Assembly (NCBI RefSeq): GCF_010093345.1
Contig: NZ_PDWT01000001.1
Coordinates: forward strand, 1,116,001 to 1,180,000
From: Pseudoxanthomonas yeongjuensis
GTDB taxonomy: Bacteria; Pseudomonadota; Gammaproteobacteria; Xanthomonadales; Xanthomonadaceae
DNA length: 64,000 nucleotides
Reading direction: 5' to 3'
Numbering within the stretch: the first letter of the stretch is position 1; each line of letters opens with the position of its first letter. Under the pieces are notes generated by a model. The model was not told where the DNA came from and did not search any database. It saw only the letters and a list, made by a program, of their open reading frames with translations. Of this stretch, positions 1 through 7,060 are shown in pieces. Made by a program: the position numbers and the translations under genes.

Positions 1-30
1 GCCTTTCTCGGCCGCCTTGCCTTGTTTTGT

Positions 31-97
31 GGATCCGAGCTTGCTCGGATGCTTTTCACATTGAAGCTAGAGCATCCGAGCAAGCTCGGACCTACAA
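31..97. repeat. Palindromic intergenic repeat, GATCCGAGCTTGCTCGGATGCT family
   Basis: An inverted repeat whose arms read GATCCGAGCTTGCTCGGATG and the reverse complement, separated by about 20 bases. The same element occurs at 16323-16388. Each arm is itself a palindrome (CCGAGC TTGCTCGG). It lies just after the sulfurtransferase stop codon, the usual place for REP-like repeats in this group. Function unknown; it may act as an mRNA 3' stem. Confidence 0.8.
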
Positions 98-98
98 G

Positions 99-944
99 TC
101 AACGGGCGACGGGTCGCGACGGATCGCTGATCCATCCGCTCCACGAGCCCGCATACACCCGGGCGCCCTGCAGGCCAGCGCGTTCGAGTGCCAGCAGCAA
201 ATGGCAGGCGGTGACGCCCGAGCCGCACATCACCACGACGTCGCCGGGATCGCGTCCCGACAACAGCGGCATGATTTCGGCACGCAATTGCTGCGGCGGC
301 TTGAAACGGCCCGCCTCCAGGTTGTCGGCGACCGGGCGATTGACCGCGCCCGGCACATGACCGGCCACCGGATCGATAGGCTCGGCTTCGCCACGGAAAC
401 GTTCGCCGGCGCGCGCATCCAGCAGCCAGCCTGTGGCTTCGCCCAGCCGTGATTGCACTTCGTCGGCGGTAACGATGCGCGAAGCATCGAAGTTCGCCGG
501 ATAGGCTGGCTCGGCGGCGGGCGAGCTTGTCGATGCAGTCTCCGGCAGCCCCTTCGCACGCCATGCAGCCAGGCCGCCATCGAGCACCGCCACACGATCG
601 TGGCCGAGCAACTTCAGCATCCACCACAAGCGTGCAGCCGCCATGCTGCCATCGCCCGCGTCGTAAACGACTAGCTGGTGATGCGGCGCGATGCCCCACT
701 CTCCCAGCTTGCGGGCGAACGCGGCGGCCTCCGGCAAGGGATGGCGTCCTTCCCCGGCACGGGTCGGGTCGGACAGGTCGCGATTGAGGTCGGCGTGGAC
801 GGCGCCAGGAAGATGCGATTCCTCGTAGCCGCCGCGGCCGGCCAGTGGATCCATCAACGCGAAGCGCGCGTCGACGATGCGCAACTCCTCACTGCCCAAC
901 GCACCGGCAAGTTCGTCAACGCCGACCAGCGTGTTCCATTTCAT
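99..944 (-). CDS. sseA: Sulfurtransferase (3-mercaptopyruvate/thiosulfate type, tandem rhodanese)
   Basis: 281-residue cytoplasmic enzyme that moves a sulfane sulfur from 3-mercaptopyruvate or thiosulfate to an acceptor such as cyanide or a thiol. It has two rhodanese domains. The N-terminal one (about residues 8-135) lacks the active Cys. The C-terminal one carries the loop CGSGVTAC, whose first Cys is the persulfide site; CGSGVT is the form typical of mercaptopyruvate sulfurtransferases rather than the CRKGVT of thiosulfate sulfurtransferases. The start at 944 follows an AAGGGG ribosome site; an upstream in-frame extension would run into the preceding gene. It starts 10 bases after the Nudix gene stop on the same strand, so the two are probably co-transcribed. 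Confidence 0.9.
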   Translation of the reverse strand: MKWNTLVGVDELAGALGSEELRIVDARFALMDPLAGRGGYEESHLPGAVHADLNRDLSDPTRAGEGRHPLPEAAAFARKLGEWGIAPHHQLVVYDAGDGSMAAARLWWMLKLLGHDRVAVLDGGLAAWRAKGLPETASTSSPAAEPAYPANFDASRIVTADEVQSRLGEATGWLLDARAGERFRGEAEPIDPVAGHVPGAVNRPVADNLEAGRFKPPQQLRAEIMPLLSGRDPGDVVVMCGSGVTACHLLLALERAGLQGARVYAGSWSGWISDPSRPVAR

Positions 945-954
945 GCAAGCCCCT

Positions 955-1761
955 TCATGCAATTCCCGCCAAGCGTTCGCGCAGGTTGAACAGGATCGCC
1001 GCGGTCGCGCCCCAGATGCGCTGGCCGGGCCAGTCGTATTCCAGTACCGCGCGCCTGCGGCCACGGTAATCCACTTCGACCCGGCGCAGGTTTCCGGGCG
1101 CCATCAGGAAGTCGAGCGGCACCTCGAACACATCGGCGACCTCGTCCGGATTCGCAACGGCGACGTAATCCGGATCGATCACCGCGACCACCGGCATGAC
1201 CCGGAAACCGCTGATGGTGGTGAAGGGATCCAGGAACCCCAACGGCGAGATCTGCGACGCGGCAAGGGCGACTTCCTCGTTGCTCTCGCGGATCGCCGCG
1301 GCAACGGGACTGATGTCGCTGGGCTCGATGCGCCCGCCCGGAAAACTGACCTGTCCGCCGTGATGGCGCAGGCCGTCGGTGCGACGGGTCAGCAGGACCT
1401 GCGTGCCCTGCTTGCGCGGCACCAGGCCGGCCAGCACCGCCGACTCGACCGGCGGCCCGGGGGGCAGCAGATCGGCGAGTTCCTCATGGTTCCAGCCTGC
1501 CTGCGTCGGCAGGTTCGCCAGCGGATGCAGGACCTGGCGCAAGGCCTGGCGCTCGGGCAGCAGCAGTTCGAAACCCGCACGCGCCTGTTCGCGACCCGGC
1601 AGGGTCGACTCCATCAGGCGCAGGCGTTCGTCATCGTTCATTTGCGGCCAGCGGGCAATCTCGGCGGTCGTCCGCAGACAACCTTCGCAGAGCCCGTCGT
1701 CACCCAGGGTACAAACACCTATGCACGGGCTGAGCACGGCGCGGTAAGCGGAATTCATCAA
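955..1761 (-). CDS. DUF1289-Nudix fusion, probable CoA pyrophosphatase
   Basis: 268 residues with two parts. Residues 11-45 form a DUF1289 domain with Cys13, Cys17, Cys25 and Cys28 (SPCIGVC then CEGC), probably a small metal-binding module. Residues about 105-250 are a Nudix hydrolase of the CoA pyrophosphatase (NudL/YeaB) group: it has the LLTRRT-LRHHGGQVSFPGG signature that precedes the Nudix box in this group, and the box itself ends RESNEEVAL (Arg158, Glu159, Glu162, Glu163). Members hydrolyse CoA to 4'-phosphopantetheine and 3',5'-ADP. Usual CoA pyrophosphatases are about 190-210 residues and lack the Cys-rich head, so the fusion is notable. Upstream partner of sseA in a two-gene unit. 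Confidence 0.85.
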   Translation of the reverse strand: MMNSAYRAVLSPCIGVCTLGDDGLCEGCLRTTAEIARWPQMNDDERLRLMESTLPGREQARAGFELLLPERQALRQVLHPLANLPTQAGWNHEELADLLPPGPPVESAVLAGLVPRKQGTQVLLTRRTDGLRHHGGQVSFPGGRIEPSDISPVAAAIRESNEEVALAASQISPLGFLDPFTTISGFRVMPVVAVIDPDYVAVANPDEVADVFEVPLDFLMAPGNLRRVEVDYRGRRRAVLEYDWPGQRIWGATAAILFNLRERLAGIA

Positions 1762-1827
1762 TCAGACACCAATCGGGCCTGGCGCGCAACGGCGCCGTCA
1801 CCCGGAACAATCGAACGAACAAGCAAT

Positions 1828-1860
1828 AAAAAATTACGCCGGCTTGGGAGCCGGCGTAAT
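1828..1860 (-). terminator. Intrinsic terminator on the minus strand
   Basis: A perfect 12-bp stem (ATTACGCCGGCT / AGCCGGCGTAAT) with a 4-base loop, followed on the minus strand by a T-rich run. It lies about 190 bases after the FKBP isomerase stop, beyond two repeat units, and before the Nudix gene; most likely it ends the isomerase transcript. Confidence 0.7.
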
Positions 1861-1936
1861 CGAACTTCATGACCAGCTGCGTATTTCACGCGCCACTGAC
1901 GGGATGGCGGCACGGGATCAGGCAACAGCAAAGGCA

Positions 1937-2011
1937 CTGGATCCCCGCCTGCGCGGGGATGACGCAATGATAGAGCTGAAGTCGCTGGATCCCCGCCTGC
2001 GCGGGGATGAC
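1937..2011. repeat. Two direct copies of a CTGGATCCCCGCC palindromic repeat
   Basis: Two identical 27-base units (1937-1963 and 1985-2011, period 48) each containing the palindrome ATCCCCGCC TGCGCGGGGAT. Related units occur at 9571-9675 and 34520-34649. Only two units, each internally palindromic, so this is a REP-type repeat rather than a CRISPR. Confidence 0.75.
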
Positions 2012-2051
2012 ACAACGGCAAAGCCATGCGCTGCGCGCATGGGCCGTTGTG

Positions 2052-2762
2052 TCACTTGACGCTGACCAGCTTGACTTCGAAGACCACGGCCTGGTTCGGG
2101 CCGATCGGCGACTTGGGGGTATTGCCGTAGGCCTTGTCGGCCGGTATCACCACTTCCCAGCGTGCGCCGGCGGGCATCGCCACCAGTGCGTCGCGCAGAC
2201 CGGCAAGCGGGATCTCGCTGACCTTGATCTCCATGGGCGCCGGCGGTGCGGTCTGGCCCTGCTGCGGGCTGAAGGTGTCGACGAAGGTGCGGCCGTCGGT
2301 CAGCGCCCCCTTGTACTGCAGGGTGACGTTGCTGGCCTGGTTCGGCTTGGCGCCATTGCCCGCCTCGATCTCGCGGTACTGGACGCCACCCGGCAGGGTC
2401 TTCACGCCCGGCTTGCCCTTGTTCTGGGCCAGGAATGCGTCGCTCTTGGTCTTGTTCTCGGCCGAGGCCTTTTCGAACTCGGCCTTGGCCTTTTCCATCT
2501 GCCGCTTCTGCATGGCTTCGACGGCGGTGCGCAGCTGGGCGACCGGAACGGTCGGCTCCTTCTTCGCATAGCCTTCCTGCACGGCCTTGACCACCGTGTT
2601 GATGTCGACCGCTTCGCCGCTATCGACCAGGTTGCGGCCGAGGTCGTAACCGAGCGCGTAGCTCAGATCGTTCTTGTTCGGCGCCGGCGTGGTTTGCGCG
2701 AAGGCGGAGCCGGCTACCAGGGTCATGGCCGCGAGGGTGGCGGCGAGCAAACGCAACTTCAT
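2052..2762 (-). CDS. Periplasmic FKBP-type peptidyl-prolyl isomerase (Mip/FkpA-like)
   Basis: 236 residues. A Sec signal peptide (cut after about residue 22, AGSAFA-Q) is followed by an FKBP N-terminal dimerisation region (about 30-125: LSYALGYDLGRNL, then a Lys/Glu-rich helix) and an FKBP domain (about 130-236: VTLQYKGALTDGRTF ... AYGN ... VVFEVKLVSV). The family accelerates X-Pro isomerisation and acts as a chaperone for exported proteins. The segment where the pocket Trp normally sits (VIxGWxE) reads EIPLAGLRDAL here, so the isomerase pocket may be degenerate; this is a by-eye alignment. Monocistronic; probable terminator at 1828-1860. Confidence 0.88.
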   Translation of the reverse strand: MKLRLLAATLAAMTLVAGSAFAQTTPAPNKNDLSYALGYDLGRNLVDSGEAVDINTVVKAVQEGYAKKEPTVPVAQLRTAVEAMQKRQMEKAKAEFEKASAENKTKSDAFLAQNKGKPGVKTLPGGVQYREIEAGNGAKPNQASNVTLQYKGALTDGRTFVDTFSPQQGQTAPPAPMEIKVSEIPLAGLRDALVAMPAGARWEVVIPADKAYGNTPKSPIGPNQAVVFEVKLVSVK

Positions 2763-2934
2763 TATTTACGATCTCCGGGAATGGAATGGGGCGGTCGAAC
2801 CGCCCCAGCAGTACGCGTTAGGATAGCCGCCGAGGGGCTTAACCGCCAGTGACGACCGGGGCTCTGACCGGGCCGCGGGCCTTAAGTTCCGCCCCGTTCC
2901 CACTCCCATGCCCCATTCCCAGCGCAGCCAGATC

Positions 2935-3717
2935 ATGACCGATTCGCCCATCACTCTCCACGACCACGCCGGCATCCGCCGCATCACCGTCAATCGTCCC
3001 GACAAACTCAACGCCCTGAACGCTGCGACCCTGGATGCGCTGTTCGTGGCCTTCGAAGCAGCGGCGGAAGACCCCGCGGCAAGGGTGCTGGTACTGACCG
3101 GAGCCGGTCCCAAGGCTTTCGTAGCCGGGGCCGACATCGCCGAGATGGCCGGCCTGCGCCCCACCCAGGGCCGCGATTTTTCCCTGCGCGGGCAACGCCT
3201 CATGCGCAGGATCGAAACCATGCCCAAGCCGGTCATCGCAATGGTGAACGGATTCGCACTGGGCGGCGGCCTGGAACTGGCCATGGCCTGCCACCTGCGC
3301 ATCGCCGCGGACTCGGCCAGGCTGGGCCAGCCGGAAATCAATCTGGGCCTGATCCCCGGCTTCGGCGGCACCCAGCGCCTGCTGCGCCTGGCCGGACGCG
3401 CCGCGACCCTGGAACTGTGCCTGCTGGGCGCACCGATCGATGCCGCGCGCGCGCTGCAACTGGGCATCGTCAATCGCGTGGTCGCGGCCGCCGAACTGGA
3501 AGCCGAGACCCTGAAAGTGGCCGAACAACTCGCCCAGGCCGCGCCGCTGGCCCTGCGCGGCACCCTGGATGCGGTCAACGTGGGCGGCGAATGCGCCATC
3601 GGCGAGGGCCTGCAGTACGAGACCGCGCAATTCGGCCTGATGTTCTCCACCGACGACATGCGCGAAGGCACGCGCGCCTTCCTGGAACGTCGCAAGCCCG
3701 TGTTCAACGGAAGTTGA
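2935..3717 (+). CDS. Enoyl-CoA hydratase/isomerase family protein
   Basis: 260 residues from the ATG at 2935 (an upstream in-frame ATG at 2908 adds nine residues; neither has a convincing ribosome site). Crotonase fold: the oxyanion-hole stretch KAFVAGADIAEM, the helix NGFALGGGLELAMACHLRIA with the first catalytic Glu, and GQPEINLGLIPGFGGTQRL with the second catalytic Glu. Having both Glu supports true hydration of 2-trans-enoyl-CoA to 3-hydroxyacyl-CoA. Substrate chain length cannot be read from sequence. Likely first gene of a unit with the 121-residue protein and nth. Confidence 0.92.
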   Translation: MTDSPITLHDHAGIRRITVNRPDKLNALNAATLDALFVAFEAAAEDPAARVLVLTGAGPKAFVAGADIAEMAGLRPTQGRDFSLRGQRLMRRIETMPKPVIAMVNGFALGGGLELAMACHLRIAADSARLGQPEINLGLIPGFGGTQRLLRLAGRAATLELCLLGAPIDAARALQLGIVNRVVAAAELEAETLKVAEQLAQAAPLALRGTLDAVNVGGECAIGEGLQYETAQFGLMFSTDDMREGTRAFLERRKPVFNGS

Positions 3718-3723
3718 GTGGGC

Positions 3724-4086
3724 ATGCAAGCGAGCGACATGGAAGCCGGAGCGCATGACTGCGGGCACGGAAGCCGATTACTGGGTTTGCTGCAAAACGA
3801 CGATGTCGATGCCGCGATCGAGGCCGGCCTCATGCACTACGTTCCCTGCACCGCCTGCGGCCTCGAAGTGGCCACGAAATTGATCGATGCGCAGCAGACC
3901 CTGTCCAGGGCATGGTCCGCACGCGATCGCTACCTGGCGCGCAATGCGCGCCTTGCCCGGCGCGTCGCCGAGCGCGAGGCGAAGCGGGCGCCCGTCGTTG
4001 CGGAAAGGAAAAGTCCATTGCCGCCTGCGGCAGCGGCGATCCTGGCCCGCGCCAAGGCCAGGGCCGCGGAGCGCGGCAGGCAATGA
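3724..4086 (+). CDS. Small conserved protein of unknown function with a CTAC motif
   Basis: About 121 residues (ATG at 3724; a GTG at 3718 directly after the preceding stop is also possible). Not recognised. The central part has the pattern YVPCTACGLEVATKLIDAQQ, a CxxC that could bind metal or be redox active. The C-terminal half is Arg/Lys/Ala-rich and helical (ARNARLARRVAEREAKR), suggesting nucleic-acid or ribosome contact; this is only inference. Its stop overlaps the nth start as ATGA, so translation is probably coupled. It reads as a real gene because of tight packing and lineage-typical codon use. Confidence 0.7.
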   Translation: MQASDMEAGAHDCGHGSRLLGLLQNDDVDAAIEAGLMHYVPCTACGLEVATKLIDAQQTLSRAWSARDRYLARNARLARRVAEREAKRAPVVAERKSPLPPAAAAILARAKARAAERGRQ

Positions 4087-4748
4087 ATGCAACATCGAAA
4101 CGCAGCAAGACGCTGAAACCCGACGAAATCCGCGAGCTGTTCTCGCGGCTTGCGGAACTCAATCCCAAGCCCACCACCGAGCTTGCCTACAACACGCCGT
4201 TCGAGTTGCTGGTGGCGGTGATCCTGTCGGCGCAGGCCACCGACGTCGGCGTCAACAAGGCCACGCGCCGTCTTTATCCGGTGGCCAACACCCCTGCCGC
4301 GATCCTCGCGCTGGGCGAAGAGGGCCTCAAGCCCTACATCGCCACCATCGGCCTGTTCAACGCCAAGGCGAAGAACGTGATCGCCACCTGCCGCATCCTC
4401 GTCGAAAAATACGCCGGCGAAGTCCCACGCGACCGCACTGCGCTCGAAGCGCTGCCCGGGGTCGGCCGCAAGACCGCGAATGTGGTCATGAACACCGCCT
4501 TCGGCGAACCGACCATCGCCGTCGACACGCACATCTTCCGCGTCGCCAACCGCACCGGGCTGGCGCCGGGCAAGGACGTACGCGCGGTGGAGGACAAGCT
4601 GATGAAGGTGGTGCCGGACGAGTTCAAGCAGGACGCGCATCACTGGCTGATCCTGCACGGCCGCTATGTGTGCAAGGCGCGCAAGCCGGACTGTCCGCAT
4701 TGCGTGATCCGCGACCTGTGCCGGTACAAGGACAAGACAGTCGCCTGA
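4083..4748 (+). CDS. nth: Endonuclease III (DNA glycosylase/AP lyase)
   Basis: 221 residues; removes oxidised pyrimidines and cleaves the abasic site in base-excision repair. Helix-hairpin-helix [12 protein letters not shown] carries the catalytic Lys, VDTHIFRV carries the catalytic Asp, and the C-terminal iron-sulfur loop is intact with Cys197, Cys204, Cys207 and Cys213 (C-x6-C-x2-C-x5-C). The ATG at 4083 overlaps the previous stop by four bases; a longer in-frame reading back to 3912 would overlap that gene entirely. The last about 90 bases are duplicated just downstream (4814-4929), and the present terminus (RYKDKTVA) differs from that of the copy. Confidence 0.95.
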   Translation: MNATSKRSKTLKPDEIRELFSRLAELNPKPTTELAYNTPFELLVAVILSAQATDVGVNKATRRLYPVANTPAAILALGEEGLKPYIATIGLFNAKAKNVIATCRILVEKYAGEVPRDRTALEALPGVGRKTANVVMNTAFGEPTIAVDTHIFRVANRTGLAPGKDVRAVEDKLMKVVPDEFKQDAHHWLILHGRYVCKARKPDCPHCVIRDLCRYKDKTVA

Positions 4749-4813
4749 CTCGGCGGGATCCTCCGCCGCCGGCGCGGCTTCGTTACCGCGGCGCCCGCCT
4801 GCTATCGCGGGCC

Positions 4814-4929
4814 GGCTGATCCTGCACGGCCGCTATGTGTGCAAGGCGCGCAAGCCGGACTGTCCGCATTGCGTGATCCGCGACCTGTGCCGATACAGGG
4901 ACAAGACGCCGGAGCCAGGCAATCACTGA
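4814..4929 (+). pseudogene. Duplicated 3' end of nth (fragment)
   Basis: Bases 4814-4907 repeat 4645-4738 of nth with two mismatches (offset 169). The copy is read in the same frame as [19 protein letters not shown] and on through the four-Cys cluster region, then ends [12 protein letters not shown] and stops at 4927-4929. No start codon or upstream domain is present, so this is a remnant. The simplest history is a short tandem duplication in which the copy kept the ancestral terminus and the upstream gene acquired a new stop; the reverse is also possible. Confidence 0.85.
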
Positions 4930-4943
4930 CGGATGCAGAGCGA

Positions 4944-5016
4944 TGTAGGAGCGACGCAAGTCGCGAAGTCCTCACGGTTTGAGGTTACGGACTTCGCGAC
5001 TTGCGTCGCTCCTACA
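4944..5016. repeat. Inverted repeat, TAGGAGCGACGCAAGTCGCGA family
   Basis: 28-base arms (TGTAGGAGCGACGCAAGTCG and onward) facing each other across a 17-base loop. It sits between convergent nth and arsC, where it may serve as a bidirectional 3' stem. The TAGGAGCG start is shared with the more common GTAGGAGCGGGC family in this window. Confidence 0.8.
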
Positions 5017-5025
5017 ACTCATCCC

Positions 5026-5466
5026 TTATGGCAGCAACCGGTTGCCATCCGCGTCCACGACCTGTTCGCCGTCTTCCTTGGCGAAGGCGCCGCGCTGCGG
5101 CAGCGGCAACAGGTCCAGCACCCGCTCGGATGGACGGCACAGGGCCACGCCCAGGGGCGAAACCACGATCGGCCGGTTGATCAGCAAGGGATGCGAGACC
5201 ATCGCATCGAGCAATGCGTCCTCGTCCAGCGCCGGATCGTCCAATCCAAGTTCGCGATAGCAAGCCTCCTTCTCGCGCAGCAGTTCGCGCGCTCCGATAC
5301 CCATGCGTCCGAGCAACGACTGCAATTGCGCACGACTCGGCGGCGACTTCAGGTATTCGACGACGTGCGGCTCGATACCGGCGTTGCGGATCAGCGCGAG
5401 CGTGTTGCGCGAAGTGCCGCACGCGGGGTTGTGGTAGACGACGATATCGAGGGCGGGGTTGTCCAT
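5026..5466 (-). CDS. arsC: Arsenate reductase (glutaredoxin-coupled, ArsC type)
   Basis: 146 residues, close to the about 141 of enterobacterial ArsC. It reduces arsenate to arsenite with glutathione and glutaredoxin. The nucleophile is Cys16 in YHNPACGTSRNTL, and the basic HPLLINRPIVV segment matches the family's Arg-containing anion site. The start at 5466 gives MDNPALDIVVYHNP; the open frame upstream is promoter DNA. It stands alone, without arsR or arsB nearby, so its role could be general thiol reduction rather than arsenic resistance. Confidence 0.88.
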   Translation of the reverse strand: MDNPALDIVVYHNPACGTSRNTLALIRNAGIEPHVVEYLKSPPSRAQLQSLLGRMGIGARELLREKEACYRELGLDDPALDEDALLDAMVSHPLLINRPIVVSPLGVALCRPSERVLDLLPLPQRGAFAKEDGEQVVDADGNRLLP

Positions 5467-5551
5467 GGCTGCTCCAGTGGAGGTTGCGGGGCCGGCATGA
5501 TGCCGGAAAGCGCCGAAACCGACACACCGTGGCCGTGGGCGGATCAAAAAA

Positions 5552-5600
5552 GTGTCATCGCGACGAAATAAGACAGCTTTGTCACAATAACGCAAAGTTC
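5552..5600 (+). promoter_or_regulatory. Possible weak Pho box upstream of the porin gene
   Basis: An AT-richer stretch holding GTGTCAT (5552) and TTGTCAC (5579) half-sites that resemble the CTGTCAT half of a Pho box, but they are not spaced by a multiple of 11 bases. Weak on sequence alone; listed because the porin lies directly upstream of the pst genes. Confidence 0.25.
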
Positions 5601-5649
5601 ACGCACTAGCCTGCGCGGCGTCACCTCACTCACGCCCAATGGCCAATCC

Positions 5650-6801
5650 ATGAAAATCCAACGCCACACCCTCACTCTCGCCTTGCTGGCGGCTATCGCC
5701 GCGCCGGCTGCCCATGCCGAAGTCGCCATCGATGTCATCGGCGGCTCGGAAATCAGCTTCGAAGGCCTGGTCCAGGCCGATGGCAACTGGTTCGACAACG
5801 ACCTGGCCGACCTCAACGGCGTCGGCGCCAACGGCAAGGACAGCGAATACGAACTGCGCCGCGCCGAACTCGTGCTGAAAGGCAAGGGCCCGGGCAACGT
5901 CGAATGGGTCGTGGGCTACGACGCCAAGGCCGACAAGTTCCTCGACACCAACCTCAAGTACAAGATCGGCGGCGACAGCAACCACTACCTGCAGCTGGGC
6001 CAGTTCAAGCAGCCCAACAGCCTGGAAGAACTGTCCAGCACCAAGAACAACGATTTCATCTCCAAGGCCGCGGTCACCAATACCTACGCCGTCGCCCGCC
6101 GCCTGGGCGTGGGCTACAGCTACGGCACCAGCGACTGGAGCCTGACCGCCAGCTACTTCGGCCGCGAACTGACCCGCAACCTGGCCCACGGCCCCGGCTT
6201 CGGCCTGCGCGGCACCTGGGCGCCGATCAACGAGAAGGGCAACGTGCTGCATTTCGGCCTGGCCTATGTCGACTACGACACGCCGGACGACACCTTCCGC
6301 GTACGCTCCCGCCCCAATGCCGACCTGGCCACGGTGCGGCTGGTGGACAGCGGCAATCTGACCGATGCCGACCGTGTCGCCACCACCAGCCTGGAGGGTC
6401 TGTGGATCCACGGCCCGTTCAAGCTGCAGGGCGAGTACTACACCAGCGACGTGCAGCGTTACCGCGCCGGTTCCGACGACTACACCTCCACCGGCGCCTA
6501 CCTCAGCGGCCTGTGGAACCTGACCGGCGAAACCTGGGGCTACAAGGGCGGCACACCCAGCACTTCGGGTCCGAACGAACCGGCCACCGGCATGTGGCAA
6601 CTGGGCCTGCGCTACGACACCATGGACCTGGACGACGGTTCGGTGCAGGGCGGGCAGATGGACATCATCACCGCCGGCGTGAACTACTACTGGCGCTCGA
6701 ACTACAAGGTGGCCCTGAACTACGTCAAGGTCAGCAGCGACCGCGCCGATGTCAGCGACGATCCGTCGATCCTGGAAGCGCGCCTGCAGTTCTTCTGGTA
6801 A
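5650..6801 (+). CDS. Phosphate-selective porin (OprO/OprP family)
   Basis: 383 residues. The signal peptide ends APAAHA-E; the mature part shows alternating beta-strand patterning, the family pattern YELRRAELVLKGKGPGNVEWVVGYD near the N-terminus, LGQFKQPNSLEELSSTKNN, and an outer-membrane C-terminus ending in an aromatic residue (LEARLQFFW). These porins form trimeric anion channels for phosphate or polyphosphate. It lies immediately before pstS and ends in its own strong terminator at 6836-6864. Phosphate-starvation control is inferred from position; the Pho box directly upstream is weak. Confidence 0.9.
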   Translation: MKIQRHTLTLALLAAIAAPAAHAEVAIDVIGGSEISFEGLVQADGNWFDNDLADLNGVGANGKDSEYELRRAELVLKGKGPGNVEWVVGYDAKADKFLDTNLKYKIGGDSNHYLQLGQFKQPNSLEELSSTKNNDFISKAAVTNTYAVARRLGVGYSYGTSDWSLTASYFGRELTRNLAHGPGFGLRGTWAPINEKGNVLHFGLAYVDYDTPDDTFRVRSRPNADLATVRLVDSGNLTDADRVATTSLEGLWIHGPFKLQGEYYTSDVQRYRAGSDDYTSTGAYLSGLWNLTGETWGYKGGTPSTSGPNEPATGMWQLGLRYDTMDLDDGSVQGGQMDIITAGVNYYWRSNYKVALNYVKVSSDRADVSDDPSILEARLQFFW

Positions 6802-6835
6802 TCCGCGGAACTTGCTCCTCCTTCTGTTTCATTTC

Positions 6836-6864
6836 AAGCGCGGCTCCGGCCGCGCTTTTTTTTT
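6836..6864 (+). terminator. Intrinsic terminator after the porin gene
   Basis: Stem AAGCGCGGC/GCCGCGCTT with loop TCCG followed by a run of nine T. It separates the porin transcript from pstS. Confidence 0.9.
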
Positions 6865-6886
6865 GCTTCCTGATCCAGGACTGTGG

Positions 6887-6936
6887 AAGCGGCGTGAGCC
6901 GCGAAAGGCTTTCGCGGCTCACGCCGCTCCCACATG
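6887..6936. repeat. Inverted repeat GGAAGCGGCGTGAGCCGCGAAAG
   Basis: GTGGAAGCGGCGTGAGCCGC faces AGGCTTTCGCGGCTCACGCC and onward, with almost no loop. A REP-like palindrome between the porin terminator and the Pho box of pstS. Confidence 0.7.
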
Positions 6937-6955
6937 GTTCTCCCGCCCCCCGCTT

Positions 6956-6995
6956 GCGTCATCTTCCTGTCATCCGATCGTCGCGGAGGTGTCAC
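6956..6995 (+). promoter_or_regulatory. Tandem Pho box upstream of the first pstS
   Basis: Four seven-base half-sites spaced exactly 11 bases apart: GCGTCAT (6956), CTGTCAT (6967, perfect), TCGTCGC (6978) and GTGTCAC (6989). This is the geometry at which PhoB dimers bind side by side on one DNA face. It ends 65 bases before the pstS GTG. PhoB itself is not encoded in the window. Confidence 0.7.
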
Positions 6996-7060
6996 GCAAT
7001 GGTTATGCAATAGCAGCGAGCGGGATGACCCGCATCGTCCACTTCCCAGGAGCCCACCCA

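Noticed and set aside
1937-2011. Two 27-base direct repeats with a 21-base spacer, CRISPR-like at first sight
   Set aside because: Only two units, each internally palindromic, with related palindromes elsewhere and no cas genes; a REP-type repeat.
3912-4082. 57-codon extension of endonuclease III
   Set aside because: It lies entirely within the preceding gene in another frame; the family start aligns at 4083.
5626-6600. 324-codon antisense ORF opposite the porin
   Set aside because: Gly/Val/Ala-rich shadow produced by the high-GC codon bias of the real gene; no domain or ribosome site.
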